The notes below the pieces were generated by a model. The model worked only from the letters and a program-made list of their open reading frames with translations. It had not been told where the DNA came from and searched no databases. A program made the position numbers and the translations under genes. A stretch of DNA of 64,000 nucleotides from Marinibacterium sp. (GTDB lineage: Bacteria; Pseudomonadota; Alphaproteobacteria; Rhodobacterales; Rhodobacteraceae): positions 27,704 to 91,703 of the forward strand of contig JAOXSC010000073.1 in the NCBI GenBank assembly GCA_025800215.1, written 5' to 3'. This document shows, piece after piece, positions 18,240 to 26,515 of this stretch (position 1 is its first letter; each line of letters begins with the position of its first letter).

Positions 18240-18941
18240 TCAGACCGCCAAATATGTTCGTGATATATCAGGATTGGCGTCCAGATCGTCGAAACGACCC
18301 TCGAAGCGTATTTGTCCCTTTTCAATAATATAGGTTCGGTCAGACACTAGGCGGGCGAAATGCAGATTCTGTTCGCTGATCAATACCGACAGGCCTTCGC
18401 GTTTCAGTTCGGCAATCACGCGGGCCATCTGTTCGACGATCACCGGCGCAATACCTTCGGACGGTTCATCCAATAGAATCAACCTTGGGTTGCCCATCAG
18501 GGTGCGTGCAATGGTCAGCATCTGCTGTTCACCGCCCGACAGTTGCTTGCCCAGATTGCGCCGCCGTTCCCGCAGGTTCGGAAACAGCGCATAAAGATGA
18601 TCGAGCCCCCATTCGGGCGCATCCGGGCGTGGCGGGCGGCGGCCGACCTCAAGGTTCTCTTCCACCGTCAGTTCACCAAAAATGCGCCGGTCTTCAGGCA
18701 CATAGCCCAGACCCTGACGGCAGATCGCATGCGACGCCCGGCCCAGAATGTCGCGCCCGTCATAGCGCACCGCCCCGCCGGTCTGCCGCAGCAGGCCCAT
18801 AACCGACTTCATCGTGGTCGATTTGCCCGCCCCATTGCGCCCCATCAGGGCGACCACTTCGTTCTGACCCACGCGCATGGACACGCCATTCAGGATCTGC
18901 GCGCGCCCGTACCAGGCGGACAGGTCTTGGATCTCAAGCAT
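18240..18941 (-). CDS. Branched-chain-type ABC transporter ATPase (LivF-like)
   Basis: A 233-residue ABC ATPase with Walker A GRNGAGKST, LSGGEQQMLTIARTL signature, Walker B LILLDEPSEGIAP and the ISEQN switch typical of LivF. The EGIAP wording is characteristic of the LivF branch. It overlaps the end of the LivG-like gene by eight bases and is the last gene of the importer operon. Confidence 0.92.
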   Translation of the reverse strand: MLEIQDLSAWYGRAQILNGVSMRVGQNEVVALMGRNGAGKSTTMKSVMGLLRQTGGAVRYDGRDILGRASHAICRQGLGYVPEDRRIFGELTVEENLEVGRRPPRPDAPEWGLDHLYALFPNLRERRRNLGKQLSGGEQQMLTIARTLMGNPRLILLDEPSEGIAPVIVEQMARVIAELKREGLSVLISEQNLHFARLVSDRTYIIEKGQIRFEGRFDDLDANPDISRTYLAV

Positions 18942-19707
18942 CGGATGCCTCCGTTTCGAACACGGCACCGCCGCCCAGATAGACCTCTTGCACCAGCGGG
19001 TTGGCGCGGATGTCGCTGCCGCTGCCTTCGGCGATGATCTCGCCCCGGTTCAGCACCAGGATCCGGTGTGCATGGGCAAAGACCACATCCATATCATGTT
19101 CGGTAAAGACCACGCTGACACCGCCACGCGCCACGATCTCCGCCGTCAGCGCCATCAGCGCCACCCGTTCGGACGGCGCCATGCCCGCCGTGGGTTCATC
19201 CATCAGCAGCAGCGCGGGTTCATGCGCCAGCGCGATCGCCAGTTCCAGCCGTTTGAGATCGCCATACGCCAGTTCCGAGCACGCGCGCCCGGCCTGATCG
19301 CGCATCGACACCAGATCGAGCAGCGCCATCGCTTCGTCCACGTAAAGGCGGGTGGCGCGCGAAAACAGGTCGAACACCCGGCGGTGATGGGAAATCAGCG
19401 CCATCTGCACGTTTTCCACCACGGTCATCGACATAAAAGTCGATGTGATCTGGAATGTCCGGCCCACACCCATGCGCCAGATGTCGCGCGGCGGCTTGCC
19501 GATCAGCGACTGCCCGCCCAGCGAAACCGTGCCTTCATCGGGCGGAAGATAGCCGTTGAGCATGTTGAAACAGGTGGTCTTTCCCGCCCCGTTGGGACCG
19601 ATCAGCGCAAGGAATTCGCCCTCGGCCAGATCGAAATTCACATCCCTGACCGCGCGGATCCCGCCAAAGCTCTTGGACAGACCGCGCACCTGCAGAACCG
19701 TGCTCAT
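18934..19707 (-). CDS. Branched-chain-type ABC transporter ATPase (LivG-like)
   Basis: A 257-residue ABC ATPase with Walker A GPNGAGKTT, the long LivG insertion between Walker A and signature, AYGDLKRLELAIALA signature variant, Walker B LLLMDEPTAGMAPSE and the FTEHDMDVVFAHA switch. The GMAP wording and the insertion mark the LivG branch. The start at 19707 overlaps the fused permease stop by four bases; an in-frame start at 19734 would lie deep inside the permease gene. Confidence 0.92.
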   Translation of the reverse strand: MSTVLQVRGLSKSFGGIRAVRDVNFDLAEGEFLALIGPNGAGKTTCFNMLNGYLPPDEGTVSLGGQSLIGKPPRDIWRMGVGRTFQITSTFMSMTVVENVQMALISHHRRVFDLFSRATRLYVDEAMALLDLVSMRDQAGRACSELAYGDLKRLELAIALAHEPALLLMDEPTAGMAPSERVALMALTAEIVARGGVSVVFTEHDMDVVFAHAHRILVLNRGEIIAEGSGSDIRANPLVQEVYLGGGAVFETEASDA

Positions 19708-21548
19708 GCTGCACCCCGCTTGATGATGCGCCACAGGCGCTGAATGCCGCCGGCAATCCCGTCAGGCGCCACCAGCACCACCACCAGGATGATCGTGCCG
19801 AAGATGAAGCGCCAGTAATCCAGCCGCGTCACCCAGTCTTCGATCAGCACAAAGGCCGACGCCCCCAGGATCGGCCCGGCCAGCGCGTGAATGCCGCCCA
19901 GAAGCACCATGATCAGCCCGTCAATGCTCAGCGCGATGCCAAGGCTGTCGGGAAAGACGCTGCCCTTGGAGAAGGCAAAGACCACCCCCGCCAGCCCGGC
20001 AAACGCACCTGCAATGACAAACCCCATCCATTGATGAAACCGTGTGTCCACGCCGATCGCTTCAGCGCGGGTCTGGCTGTCGCGCACCCCGCGCAGCACA
20101 TAGCCAAAGGGCGAATAGGCGATCCGCCGCATCACCCAGATGCCGCCCACGCACAACACGAAAGCGATGTAGAAGTAGACACGGTCCGAACTGGCCCAGC
20201 CGGGCGGCCAGACACCCAGAATGCCATCATCCCCGCCGGTGAAATCCTGCCACTGAAAAGTCACGCCCCACAGGATCTGCGCCGCCGCCAGCGTCAGCAT
20301 CGCCAGATAGACACCCGACAGCCGCACGCTGAACCAGCCGAAAAACAGCGCCGCCAGCGCCGCGCATAGCGGGCCGAATGCCATCGCGGGCAGCATGCCA
20401 AAGCCCAGGAACTTGACCGCCAGCGCCGCCGCATAGGCCCCGACCCCGAAATAGGCAGCATGGCCGAAACTGACCATCCCCCCGATCCCCATCATGAAAT
20501 GCAGCGACACCGCAAACAGCGTCGCCACCATCACATCAACCAGCAGCACGCTGGTGAATTCGGCGGTGAAGAGCGGGCTCAGCGCCAGCGCCATCAGCCC
20601 CGCGCACATCACCATCATCGCCTTGGGGCTCATCAGGGTCAGCGGCGCTTCGGGGGCTTCGGGGGCGCCCGCTTCGCTGCCCGGTTTGCCCAGGATCCCA
20701 TAGGGCCGGAAGATCAGCACGATCGCCATGACGATAAAGGGCAGCACGATCGAGATCTGCGGAAAGATCAGGATGGCAAAGGAATTGAGCACCGAAATCA
20801 GCACCGCCGCCACAAAGGCCCCCGACACGCTGCCCATGCCACCGATGACCACCACCACAAAGGCTTCGCCGATGATCGACAGATCCATCTGCAGCGACAC
20901 CGCCTCGCGCGGGATCTGCAGCGCCCCGCCCAGCCCCGCCAGCGCCGAGCCCAGGACAAAGGCCGCCGAAAACAGCCACGCCTGGTTGATGCCAAGCGCC
21001 CCGACCATCTCGCGGTCCTGGGTGGCGGCGCGCACCAGCACGCCCCAGCGGGTCTTGTGAAACAGCAGCCAGATCCCGGCCAGCACGGCCGGGCCAATGG
21101 CGATCAGCGCCAGGTCATATTCCGGGATCGGCTCGCCCAGGATCCGCACCGCGCGATCCAGCCCCGGCGCGCGCGGGCCCAGCAGATCTTCGGCCCCCCA
21201 GATCGCAAGGGCCGCATCCTGCACGATCAGCACCACCCCGAAAGTGGCGACAAGCTGAAACAGTTCGGGCGCGTGATAGATGCGACGCAGGATCGTCAAT
21301 TCCACAACCAGCCCGATCAGCCCCACCACCAGCGCGGCCAGCACCACCCCTCCCCAGAAGCCCAGCACGCTGCCACTCCAGAGGGTGACCAGCGTATAGG
21401 CCAGATAAGCGCCCAGCATGTAGAACGACCCATGGGCAAAATTGACGATCCGCGTGACGCCAAAGATGATCGACAGACCGGATGCGATCAGAAACAGCGA
21501 TGACGCGTTCGCAAGCCCGGTCAGCAGCTGCGCAAAGTAAAATCCCAT
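19704..21548 (-). CDS. Fused LivH-LivM branched-chain-type ABC transporter permease
   Basis: This single 614-residue membrane protein joins both permeases of a LivHMGF importer. Residues 1 to about 285 match LivH (LFLIASGLSIIFGVTRIVNFAHGSFYMLGAY and the GGMGSVSGAFVAAVLISVLNS loop). A short hydrophilic linker, GKPGSEAGAPEAPEAP, follows, and residues from about 330 match LivM (MMGIGGMVSFGHAAYFGVGAYAAA and LGGIHALAGPILGASAFV). LivH and LivM are normally separate proteins, so this is a true fusion fixing a 1:1 stoichiometry. The ATG at 21548 is used because upstream residues of the open frame encode no membrane segment and cross the intercistronic hairpin. Confidence 0.92.
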   Translation of the reverse strand: MGFYFAQLLTGLANASSLFLIASGLSIIFGVTRIVNFAHGSFYMLGAYLAYTLVTLWSGSVLGFWGGVVLAALVVGLIGLVVELTILRRIYHAPELFQLVATFGVVLIVQDAALAIWGAEDLLGPRAPGLDRAVRILGEPIPEYDLALIAIGPAVLAGIWLLFHKTRWGVLVRAATQDREMVGALGINQAWLFSAAFVLGSALAGLGGALQIPREAVSLQMDLSIIGEAFVVVVIGGMGSVSGAFVAAVLISVLNSFAILIFPQISIVLPFIVMAIVLIFRPYGILGKPGSEAGAPEAPEAPLTLMSPKAMMVMCAGLMALALSPLFTAEFTSVLLVDVMVATLFAVSLHFMMGIGGMVSFGHAAYFGVGAYAAALAVKFLGFGMLPAMAFGPLCAALAALFFGWFSVRLSGVYLAMLTLAAAQILWGVTFQWQDFTGGDDGILGVWPPGWASSDRVYFYIAFVLCVGGIWVMRRIAYSPFGYVLRGVRDSQTRAEAIGVDTRFHQWMGFVIAGAFAGLAGVVFAFSKGSVFPDSLGIALSIDGLIMVLLGGIHALAGPILGASAFVLIEDWVTRLDYWRFIFGTIILVVVLVAPDGIAGGIQRLWRIIKRGAA

Positions 21549-21582
21549 GGGGTGACTGTCCCTTTCCTGGCGGTGCGGAAAT

Positions 21583-21606
21583 GGCCGGGCGGTGCGCCGC
21601 CCGGCC
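21583..21606 (-). terminator. Intercistronic hairpin after the binding-protein gene
   Basis: A perfect 10-bp stem, GGCCGGGCGG (21583-21592) with CCGCCCGGCC (21597-21606) around a TGCG tetraloop, lies ten bases beyond the binding-protein stop and 35 bases before the permease start. Such hairpins commonly attenuate downstream transcription or protect the mRNA so that the binding protein outnumbers its permease. Confidence 0.65.
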
Positions 21607-21615
21607 GGTGGCGGA

Positions 21616-22830
21616 TCACTCGGCCGGGCGCAGGGCGGCGGCGTCAGCTTCAGAGGGCAGGTAATCGGCCCCGTCCGCATAGGACCAGTCGACCATCGAC
21701 GGCACCCCGTCGACCAGACCGGTGCGGCCCACATAGGCACCCATGGTCGACTGGTGATCGGCGGCGCGGAAGGTGAAGGGCCCGGTGGGGCTGCTGTCGA
21801 CGTTCAGACCCTCCATCGCGGCCAGCAGGGCGTCGGTGTCGGTCGACCCGGCCTTTTCCAGCGCAGCGGCGATCGCCAGGATCGAATTGTAGCCGACGAT
21901 GGACCCGGTTTTCGGGATCTCGCCGAACCGCGCCTCATACGCCTCGGCAAAGGCGTTGTGGGCAGGCGTATCAATGTCGGCAGGCGGATAGCCGGTGACA
22001 ATCCAGCCTTCGGGCGTTTCATCGCCAAGCGGCAGCAGATATTCCGGCTCGCCCGTCAGCAACGACGCCACATCACGGTCTTCGAACAAAAAGCGCAGCG
22101 ATCCTTCGCGCACGAATTTGGCCAGGTCACCGCCAAAGGTGACGTTGAAAATCGCATCCGGCTTTGACGCCTCAAGTGCGCGCACGGTGGATCCGGCATC
22201 AATCTTGAAGACCGGCGGCCATTGTTCTTCGACAAATTCCACATCCGGGCGCAGGCGGGTCAGTTCGCTTTTGAACGCCTTCACCGCATCCTGACCATAG
22301 GCATAGTTCGGCGCCACGGTGGCCCATTTCACCGCATCAAGCTTGGCCGCCTGTTCGGCCAGCATCGCGGCCTGCATATGTGTCGAAGGCCGCAGCCGGT
22401 AGGTGTATTTGTTCCCCTTGGACCACACGATTGCATCCGACAGCGGTTCGGATGCCAGGAACAGAACCTCTTTCTGTTTGGCAAAATCGGCCACGGCCAG
22501 CCCGATATTGGACAGGAAGGTGCCAAAGATCAGCACTGCGCCATCCTTCGACACCAGCTCTTCGGCGATGCGGATGGCGGTGGCGGGATCGCCGGTGTCG
22601 TCGCGGCTGATCACCTCGAGCGGGCGGCCATCAATGCCGCCGGCGGCGTTGATCTGTTCCACCGCCAGTTCCCAGCCCTTCTTGTAGGGTTCGGTAAAGG
22701 CCGGCAGGCGGGTATAGCTGTTGACCTCGCCCAGGATGATGGGATCGGCGGCCTGGCCCGCCTTGGGCATCAGGCCGATCATCGGCAAGGCCGCAATCGC
22801 GCCCAGAACGGCGCGTCTGATAACTGTCAT
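21616..22830 (-). CDS. Branched-chain-type ABC transporter substrate-binding protein (LivK-like)
   Basis: The 404-residue protein has a signal peptide (MTVIRRAVLGAIAALPMIGL, cleaved near AGQAADP) followed by a two-lobed type I binding protein. PIILGEVNSYTRLPAFTEPYKKGWELAVEQINAAGGIDGRPLEVI is the family start, and WATVAPNYAYGQDAV marks the hinge region. Liv-type binding proteins take aromatic acids and amides as well as branched-chain amino acids. Its place between the reductase operon and the permease/ATPase genes suggests import of the pathway substrate, for example nicotinate or a relative. Confidence 0.88.
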   Translation of the reverse strand: MTVIRRAVLGAIAALPMIGLMPKAGQAADPIILGEVNSYTRLPAFTEPYKKGWELAVEQINAAGGIDGRPLEVISRDDTGDPATAIRIAEELVSKDGAVLIFGTFLSNIGLAVADFAKQKEVLFLASEPLSDAIVWSKGNKYTYRLRPSTHMQAAMLAEQAAKLDAVKWATVAPNYAYGQDAVKAFKSELTRLRPDVEFVEEQWPPVFKIDAGSTVRALEASKPDAIFNVTFGGDLAKFVREGSLRFLFEDRDVASLLTGEPEYLLPLGDETPEGWIVTGYPPADIDTPAHNAFAEAYEARFGEIPKTGSIVGYNSILAIAAALEKAGSTDTDALLAAMEGLNVDSSPTGPFTFRAADHQSTMGAYVGRTGLVDGVPSMVDWSYADGADYLPSEADAAALRPAE

Positions 22831-22917
22831 GTTCTGTCTCCTGTTGGATAATGATCACGGCCAGTTCGCCCGGCTTCTCTGTCGTGCTTTGGTGCTCAAA
22901 CCCTGCGGTGCAGCACA

Positions 22918-22943
22918 TCAGACCCGTCTTGTGCGGGTTCTGA
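22918..22943 (-). terminator. Bulged hairpin between the DUF1185 gene and the importer operon
   Basis: TCAGACCCG (22918-22926) can pair with CGGGTTCTGA (22934-22943) with one bulged base and a 7-nt loop. It lies nine bases after the stop of the last enzyme gene on the minus strand and 88 bases before the binding-protein start, so it may reduce read-through into the transporter genes or mark its separate promoter. Confidence 0.4.
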
Positions 22944-22951
22944 CGCGCGCG

Positions 22952-23533
22952 TCAACGCAATCCGTCCTCTCCTTTTGCATCCTGGCTGGTCAATCCCCCG
23001 ACCCGAGGCAACGGGCGTCCACTATCGGTGACAGCGACCGCCACCATGATCTCACGCGCGCGGGGGGCGTCGTTGAGCATCACCTCGATCCCGTCGAAAT
23101 GGCTGCGCACATAGGCGGCATCCTTGTGCCCCAAAGGCACGTCCAGCACCTGCCCCGGACTGCCCATCTTTTTCGACGATGGCACCAGCGCCGCCCCTTT
23201 TTCGACCTCGTGGCGCAGCGGCGCGCCCAGTTTGGGATGCAGGATCGCGGCGGCATGTTCCAGTTCGCCCAGCTCGCCCACCATGGCCGATTTGCCATAG
23301 CTTTCGGCCTGATCGGGCGTGATGCCAAGCGCGTCGACACAGCGCCGCCCCAAAAGCGCGCCCAGCTCGGCGCCGCTGTCCATCAGCGGGGTCAGATCTT
23401 CGACATAGCGGCCGGCAAAGGGGTTTTCGATCACCGCCACGGCCACCGCCTTGCGGGTGGGCGGGGCGATGGTCTGCCCGGCCTCGATATGGGTTTCTTC
23501 CACCGTGACGGCGATCTTGCGGATCCGTGTCAT
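22952..23533 (-). CDS. DUF1185 (amino acid synthesis) family protein, copy 1
   Basis: A 193-residue protein of the DUF1185 family, usually named amino acid synthesis family protein although no reaction is established. Family hallmarks are NPFAGRY near residue 38, GELGELEH, VPSSKK and YVRSHFD. It is paralogous to the next gene upstream, sharing all these motifs and a C-terminal DGLR, but differing widely elsewhere. The two overlap by four bases, suggesting coupled synthesis and perhaps a hetero-oligomer. It belongs to the operon that begins with the molybdenum hydroxylase. Confidence 0.8.
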   Translation of the reverse strand: MTRIRKIAVTVEETHIEAGQTIAPPTRKAVAVAVIENPFAGRYVEDLTPLMDSGAELGALLGRRCVDALGITPDQAESYGKSAMVGELGELEHAAAILHPKLGAPLRHEVEKGAALVPSSKKMGSPGQVLDVPLGHKDAAYVRSHFDGIEVMLNDAPRAREIMVAVAVTDSGRPLPRVGGLTSQDAKGEDGLR

Positions 23534-24111
23534 CTCAGCCCGTCCTTTCCTGTGATCTGCGATGCCTCAAGCCCGCCCGAGCGCGAATGCACCCGTGGCC
23601 CCGTGGTCATGACAAGGGCAAAGGCCAGTTCATCGGCGCGCGGGGCATCGGTGCAGCCGACCTCCATACTGTCGAAATGGCTGCGCACATAGGAGGCGTT
23701 GATATGGGTGATCGGCACATCCAGCCGCGCGCCGACCCCGCCGACCTTTTTCGACGAAGGAACAATTGCATTGGCCTGCCCCAGAAGCTGGCGCATCGCA
23801 TAGCCGCCCGGTGCATGCCAAAGCGCGCCATGCTCAAGCTCGCCCGCAGCACCCACCAGCGATCCCTTGCCATATCCTTCGATCTGATCCGCACCCCCAA
23901 GGGCCTCAATCAGCCGCTGCGCCAGCGCCAGCCCCAGCGGTTTGAGATCTTCCATGAAGGGCTGGATGTCGGGTTCATAGCGGCCCGCAAAGGGGTTGGC
24001 GATCACCGCCAGGATCGACGCCCGGCGCAGCGGGGTTGCGGCGACGGGGCCGCCTTCGTGAAAGATCTCTTCGACCGACAGCACGGTCTTGCGCAATTGC
24101 AGCTCAGGCAT
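23530..24111 (-). CDS. DUF1185 (amino acid synthesis) family protein, copy 2
   Basis: A 193-residue paralogue of the neighbouring DUF1185 protein, the same length, with NPFAGRYEPDI, YGKGSLVGAAGELEH, VPSSKKVGG, YVRSHFDSMEV and TDAPRADEL. Its start overlaps the UPF0280 gene by eight bases and its end overlaps copy 1 by four, so all three are probably translated in relay. The conserved Ser-Ser-Lys-Lys and Arg-Ser-His stretches look like ligand-binding residues. Function unknown; association with 6-hydroxynicotinate reductase genes points to N-heterocycle breakdown rather than amino acid synthesis. Confidence 0.8.
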   Translation of the reverse strand: MPELQLRKTVLSVEEIFHEGGPVAATPLRRASILAVIANPFAGRYEPDIQPFMEDLKPLGLALAQRLIEALGGADQIEGYGKGSLVGAAGELEHGALWHAPGGYAMRQLLGQANAIVPSSKKVGGVGARLDVPITHINASYVRSHFDSMEVGCTDAPRADELAFALVMTTGPRVHSRSGGLEASQITGKDGLR

Positions 24112-24964
24112 GGGCGGGCTCCTGTTGAATGGGGGGCGGGGTCACGGGGGCATGATCGGTCTGGCAGGCCTGCCCGCGCAGCACCAGATAGGCGGCCCGG
24201 ATCAGCCCGCGCGCTTGCATGTCACGGGCCACGCGCAGCCCGCGCTGCAACGCGCTCTGGCATTCGGCGGGATCAAGCGGGCCGACCCCGACAACCACCG
24301 GGCGCGCGCCCAGATCACTGTCATCGCGGATGCTGTGCGCGGGCGCACGGGCGATGGCGGGATGTCCGGGCAGATCCACCGCATTGGCAATCAGCGTCGC
24401 GGCCACATCCGCCGCAGCCGCCCCGTGCGCCAGCACCGTGACGCTGTCGGCAATGCCGAAGCCAAGGCTCCGGCCCCCGCGCCCCGAGGTGGCGATGCCG
24501 CCGATGCCGTCGCCTGCGGTGATGCCGACCCGGCCCAGATCCGCCCCGTCCAGCCCGGCAACAGCAATGCGGAACCGCGCGCCGGGCGCCAGCCACAGCG
24601 CGATGTCGCCACCATTGTTCACAGATGCCCGGCGCAGATCGGCCGCATCGCGCATCGCCCCCAGAACCTCATCCGCGACGGCCCCCGCCACAGCCGCCAT
24701 CGGCGTCACAAAGACACCCGCATGGCGCCGCACCGCATCATGCATGCGCCGCGCCACCGGGCCTGCGGGCGGCGGGGCGGCCGGATCCATGGGCGCCCTG
24801 AGCAGGGGCAGGTCTTCCACCAGCCCCGACAGGATCGTGTCAAACCGGGCCCGCGCCGCCGCATAGGCGGCCGTCCGGTCGCCATCTGCCGTCACCAGCA
24901 GATCAATCGGCCCGTGCTGCAGATGCAGCCGCCCATCCCCCAGTATGACAGCCCGAGGCCCCAT
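24104..24964 (-). CDS. UPF0280 family protein (ApbE-like fold)
   Basis: A 286-residue member of the UPF0280 family, related in fold to ApbE flavin transferases. It has VNNGGDIALW around residue 114 and IATSGRGGRSLGFGIADSVTVLA around 158-180, which correspond to the NxGGD and SG-containing nucleotide-site elements of ApbE. The stop codon of the upstream reductase gene is followed with no gap by this ATG (TAGATG), a very tight coupling. Since the E. barkeri 6-hydroxynicotinate reductase is, to my recollection, a flavoprotein with covalently held flavin, this protein could attach or insert flavin; that is inference. No typical ApbE target motif (DxxSGAT) was found in the reductase. Confidence 0.75.
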   Translation of the reverse strand: MGPRAVILGDGRLHLQHGPIDLLVTADGDRTAAYAAARARFDTILSGLVEDLPLLRAPMDPAAPPPAGPVARRMHDAVRRHAGVFVTPMAAVAGAVADEVLGAMRDAADLRRASVNNGGDIALWLAPGARFRIAVAGLDGADLGRVGITAGDGIGGIATSGRGGRSLGFGIADSVTVLAHGAAAADVAATLIANAVDLPGHPAIARAPAHSIRDDSDLGARPVVVGVGPLDPAECQSALQRGLRVARDMQARGLIRAAYLVLRGQACQTDHAPVTPPPIQQEPAHA

Positions 24965-26515
24965 CTATCCCTTGTCCCCCTTTGACCAGCGATAGTTGCT
25001 CGACGCCATCGGATCGGGCTGGCCCGCCAGCCCTTCGACGCGGCGGTCACGGTCGCTCAGAACCTCGGTCACCGGGCGGATTTCGCTCATATGCCCGCCC
25101 AAGGCGTCATAATCGCTGACCCGCATGGTGAATTCGATGGGCGCCACCAGCGCCGGGGTGGGGACATAGCCGAAGGATTCAGTGGGCATGTCCATCACAT
25201 CCACCATCACGGTGATGCCGCCACCCGGCCAGACATAGGCTTCGGCCCCGCCGCAGGACACATAGGTCAGCGCACCTTTCACCGATTTGGTCAGCCGCAC
25301 GGGGTTTTCGGTGACCCCGGCCCGCAGGCTGCCCCCGGCCCCGCCCATGAACAGCACCGAACAGACCGACGGTTCACAGTTCTCCGCGATCAGATCGGCC
25401 GAGCGCCTCAGCTGGTCGGGAATGGCCGCAGGCTGCGGGATCAGATCCTCATCCAGCTGGAAATAGCCATATTGCTCGCCCGTGGTCGACACCATCAGCA
25501 GGCTCAGGCCCGCGCGCGCGTGCTTGGGGTTGAAGTCCCCCAGAATGGTCAGCGGATCGTGAATATCGGTGCCGCCCCAGCCGGTGCCGGGTTCGGCCAC
25601 GTTGAAATAGCGCCCCGGCGTCGACCGGCGCCCGTTGATGCGGATCCCCGTCGGCGGCACATCCAGCAGCTTGCCCGCCTGATGTTCCGACAGCACGCCG
25701 GTGATGTGGTCATCGACCACGACGACCTCGTCGACATGGCCGACCCACTGGCGCGCAAACATGCCGATCGCGGCCGATCCACAGCCCACACGCATCAGCT
25801 TTTCTTCGACCCCGTTGATCACCGGCGCCCGGCCCGCCTGCACGATGATGGTGGTTTCGTGGCCCGGCTCCCCGATCACCATCTCGACCGCCGCGCGGTT
25901 GCACAGGCGCAACAGCGCATCGCAGGTCACCCGCCCTTCGGCCTTGGAACCCCCGGTCAGATGTTCTACCCCGCCCAGCGACAGCATCTTCGAGCCATAT
26001 TCGGATGTCATCACATGCCCGATCGGCTCGTCCGCGACGCGCACCACGTCGCGCTCGTGGCCGATATGGCGGTCGGTGTCGATCTTCACCTTGACGCCGC
26101 AATAGGAAAAGATGCCTTCGGTCACCACCGTGACCATATCCACATCATCGACCTGCTGGCTGACGATAAAGGGCGCGGGCTTGTAATCGGGATAGGTCGT
26201 CCCGGCCCCCACCGCCGTCACGAAGGGCCGCGTGCCCTGCACGATGTCCCCATCCCAGTCATCGGGCCCCGCGCTGTCCTTGAGAAACGGCACCAGCCGC
26301 GCGTCACCCCCATCCGCCCTGTCGATGCCGTCGATGATGGTCAGCGGATCCAGCCGCACCAGATCGCCGCCGTGATTGGCATAGCGATCGCAGGCCCCGA
26401 TGCGGCCCTCGGCGATATAGCACATGACCGGGCAGGCATCGCAGCGGATCTTGTCGGGCCGGGACCGCCCGCCGCCCATGGCCGCATCGGCCCCTTTGTC
26501 CGGTGGCATGCTCAT
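24965..26515 (-). CDS. hnr: 6-hydroxynicotinate reductase
   Basis: A 516-residue iron-sulfur protein resembling the family named 6-hydroxynicotinate reductase, which reduces the ring of 6-hydroxynicotinate to 1,4,5,6-tetrahydro-6-oxonicotinate. The N-terminal cluster site is Cys25-x2-Cys28-x3-Cys32-x9-Cys42 (CDACPVMCYIAEGRIGACDRY). Further Cys-containing glycine-rich stretches (TVVTEGIFSYCGVKVK, GVEHLTGGSKAEGRVTCDALL, MRVGCGSAAIGMFARQW, ALTYVSCGGAEAYVWPGGGIT) could ligate more clusters or flavin. It overlaps the molybdenum hydroxylase gene by four bases. The order dehydrogenase, reductase and, elsewhere in the cluster, enamidase follows the biochemical order of the pathway. Confidence 0.82.
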   Translation of the reverse strand: MSMPPDKGADAAMGGGRSRPDKIRCDACPVMCYIAEGRIGACDRYANHGGDLVRLDPLTIIDGIDRADGGDARLVPFLKDSAGPDDWDGDIVQGTRPFVTAVGAGTTYPDYKPAPFIVSQQVDDVDMVTVVTEGIFSYCGVKVKIDTDRHIGHERDVVRVADEPIGHVMTSEYGSKMLSLGGVEHLTGGSKAEGRVTCDALLRLCNRAAVEMVIGEPGHETTIIVQAGRAPVINGVEEKLMRVGCGSAAIGMFARQWVGHVDEVVVVDDHITGVLSEHQAGKLLDVPPTGIRINGRRSTPGRYFNVAEPGTGWGGTDIHDPLTILGDFNPKHARAGLSLLMVSTTGEQYGYFQLDEDLIPQPAAIPDQLRRSADLIAENCEPSVCSVLFMGGAGGSLRAGVTENPVRLTKSVKGALTYVSCGGAEAYVWPGGGITVMVDVMDMPTESFGYVPTPALVAPIEFTMRVSDYDALGGHMSEIRPVTEVLSDRDRRVEGLAGQPDPMASSNYRWSKGDKG

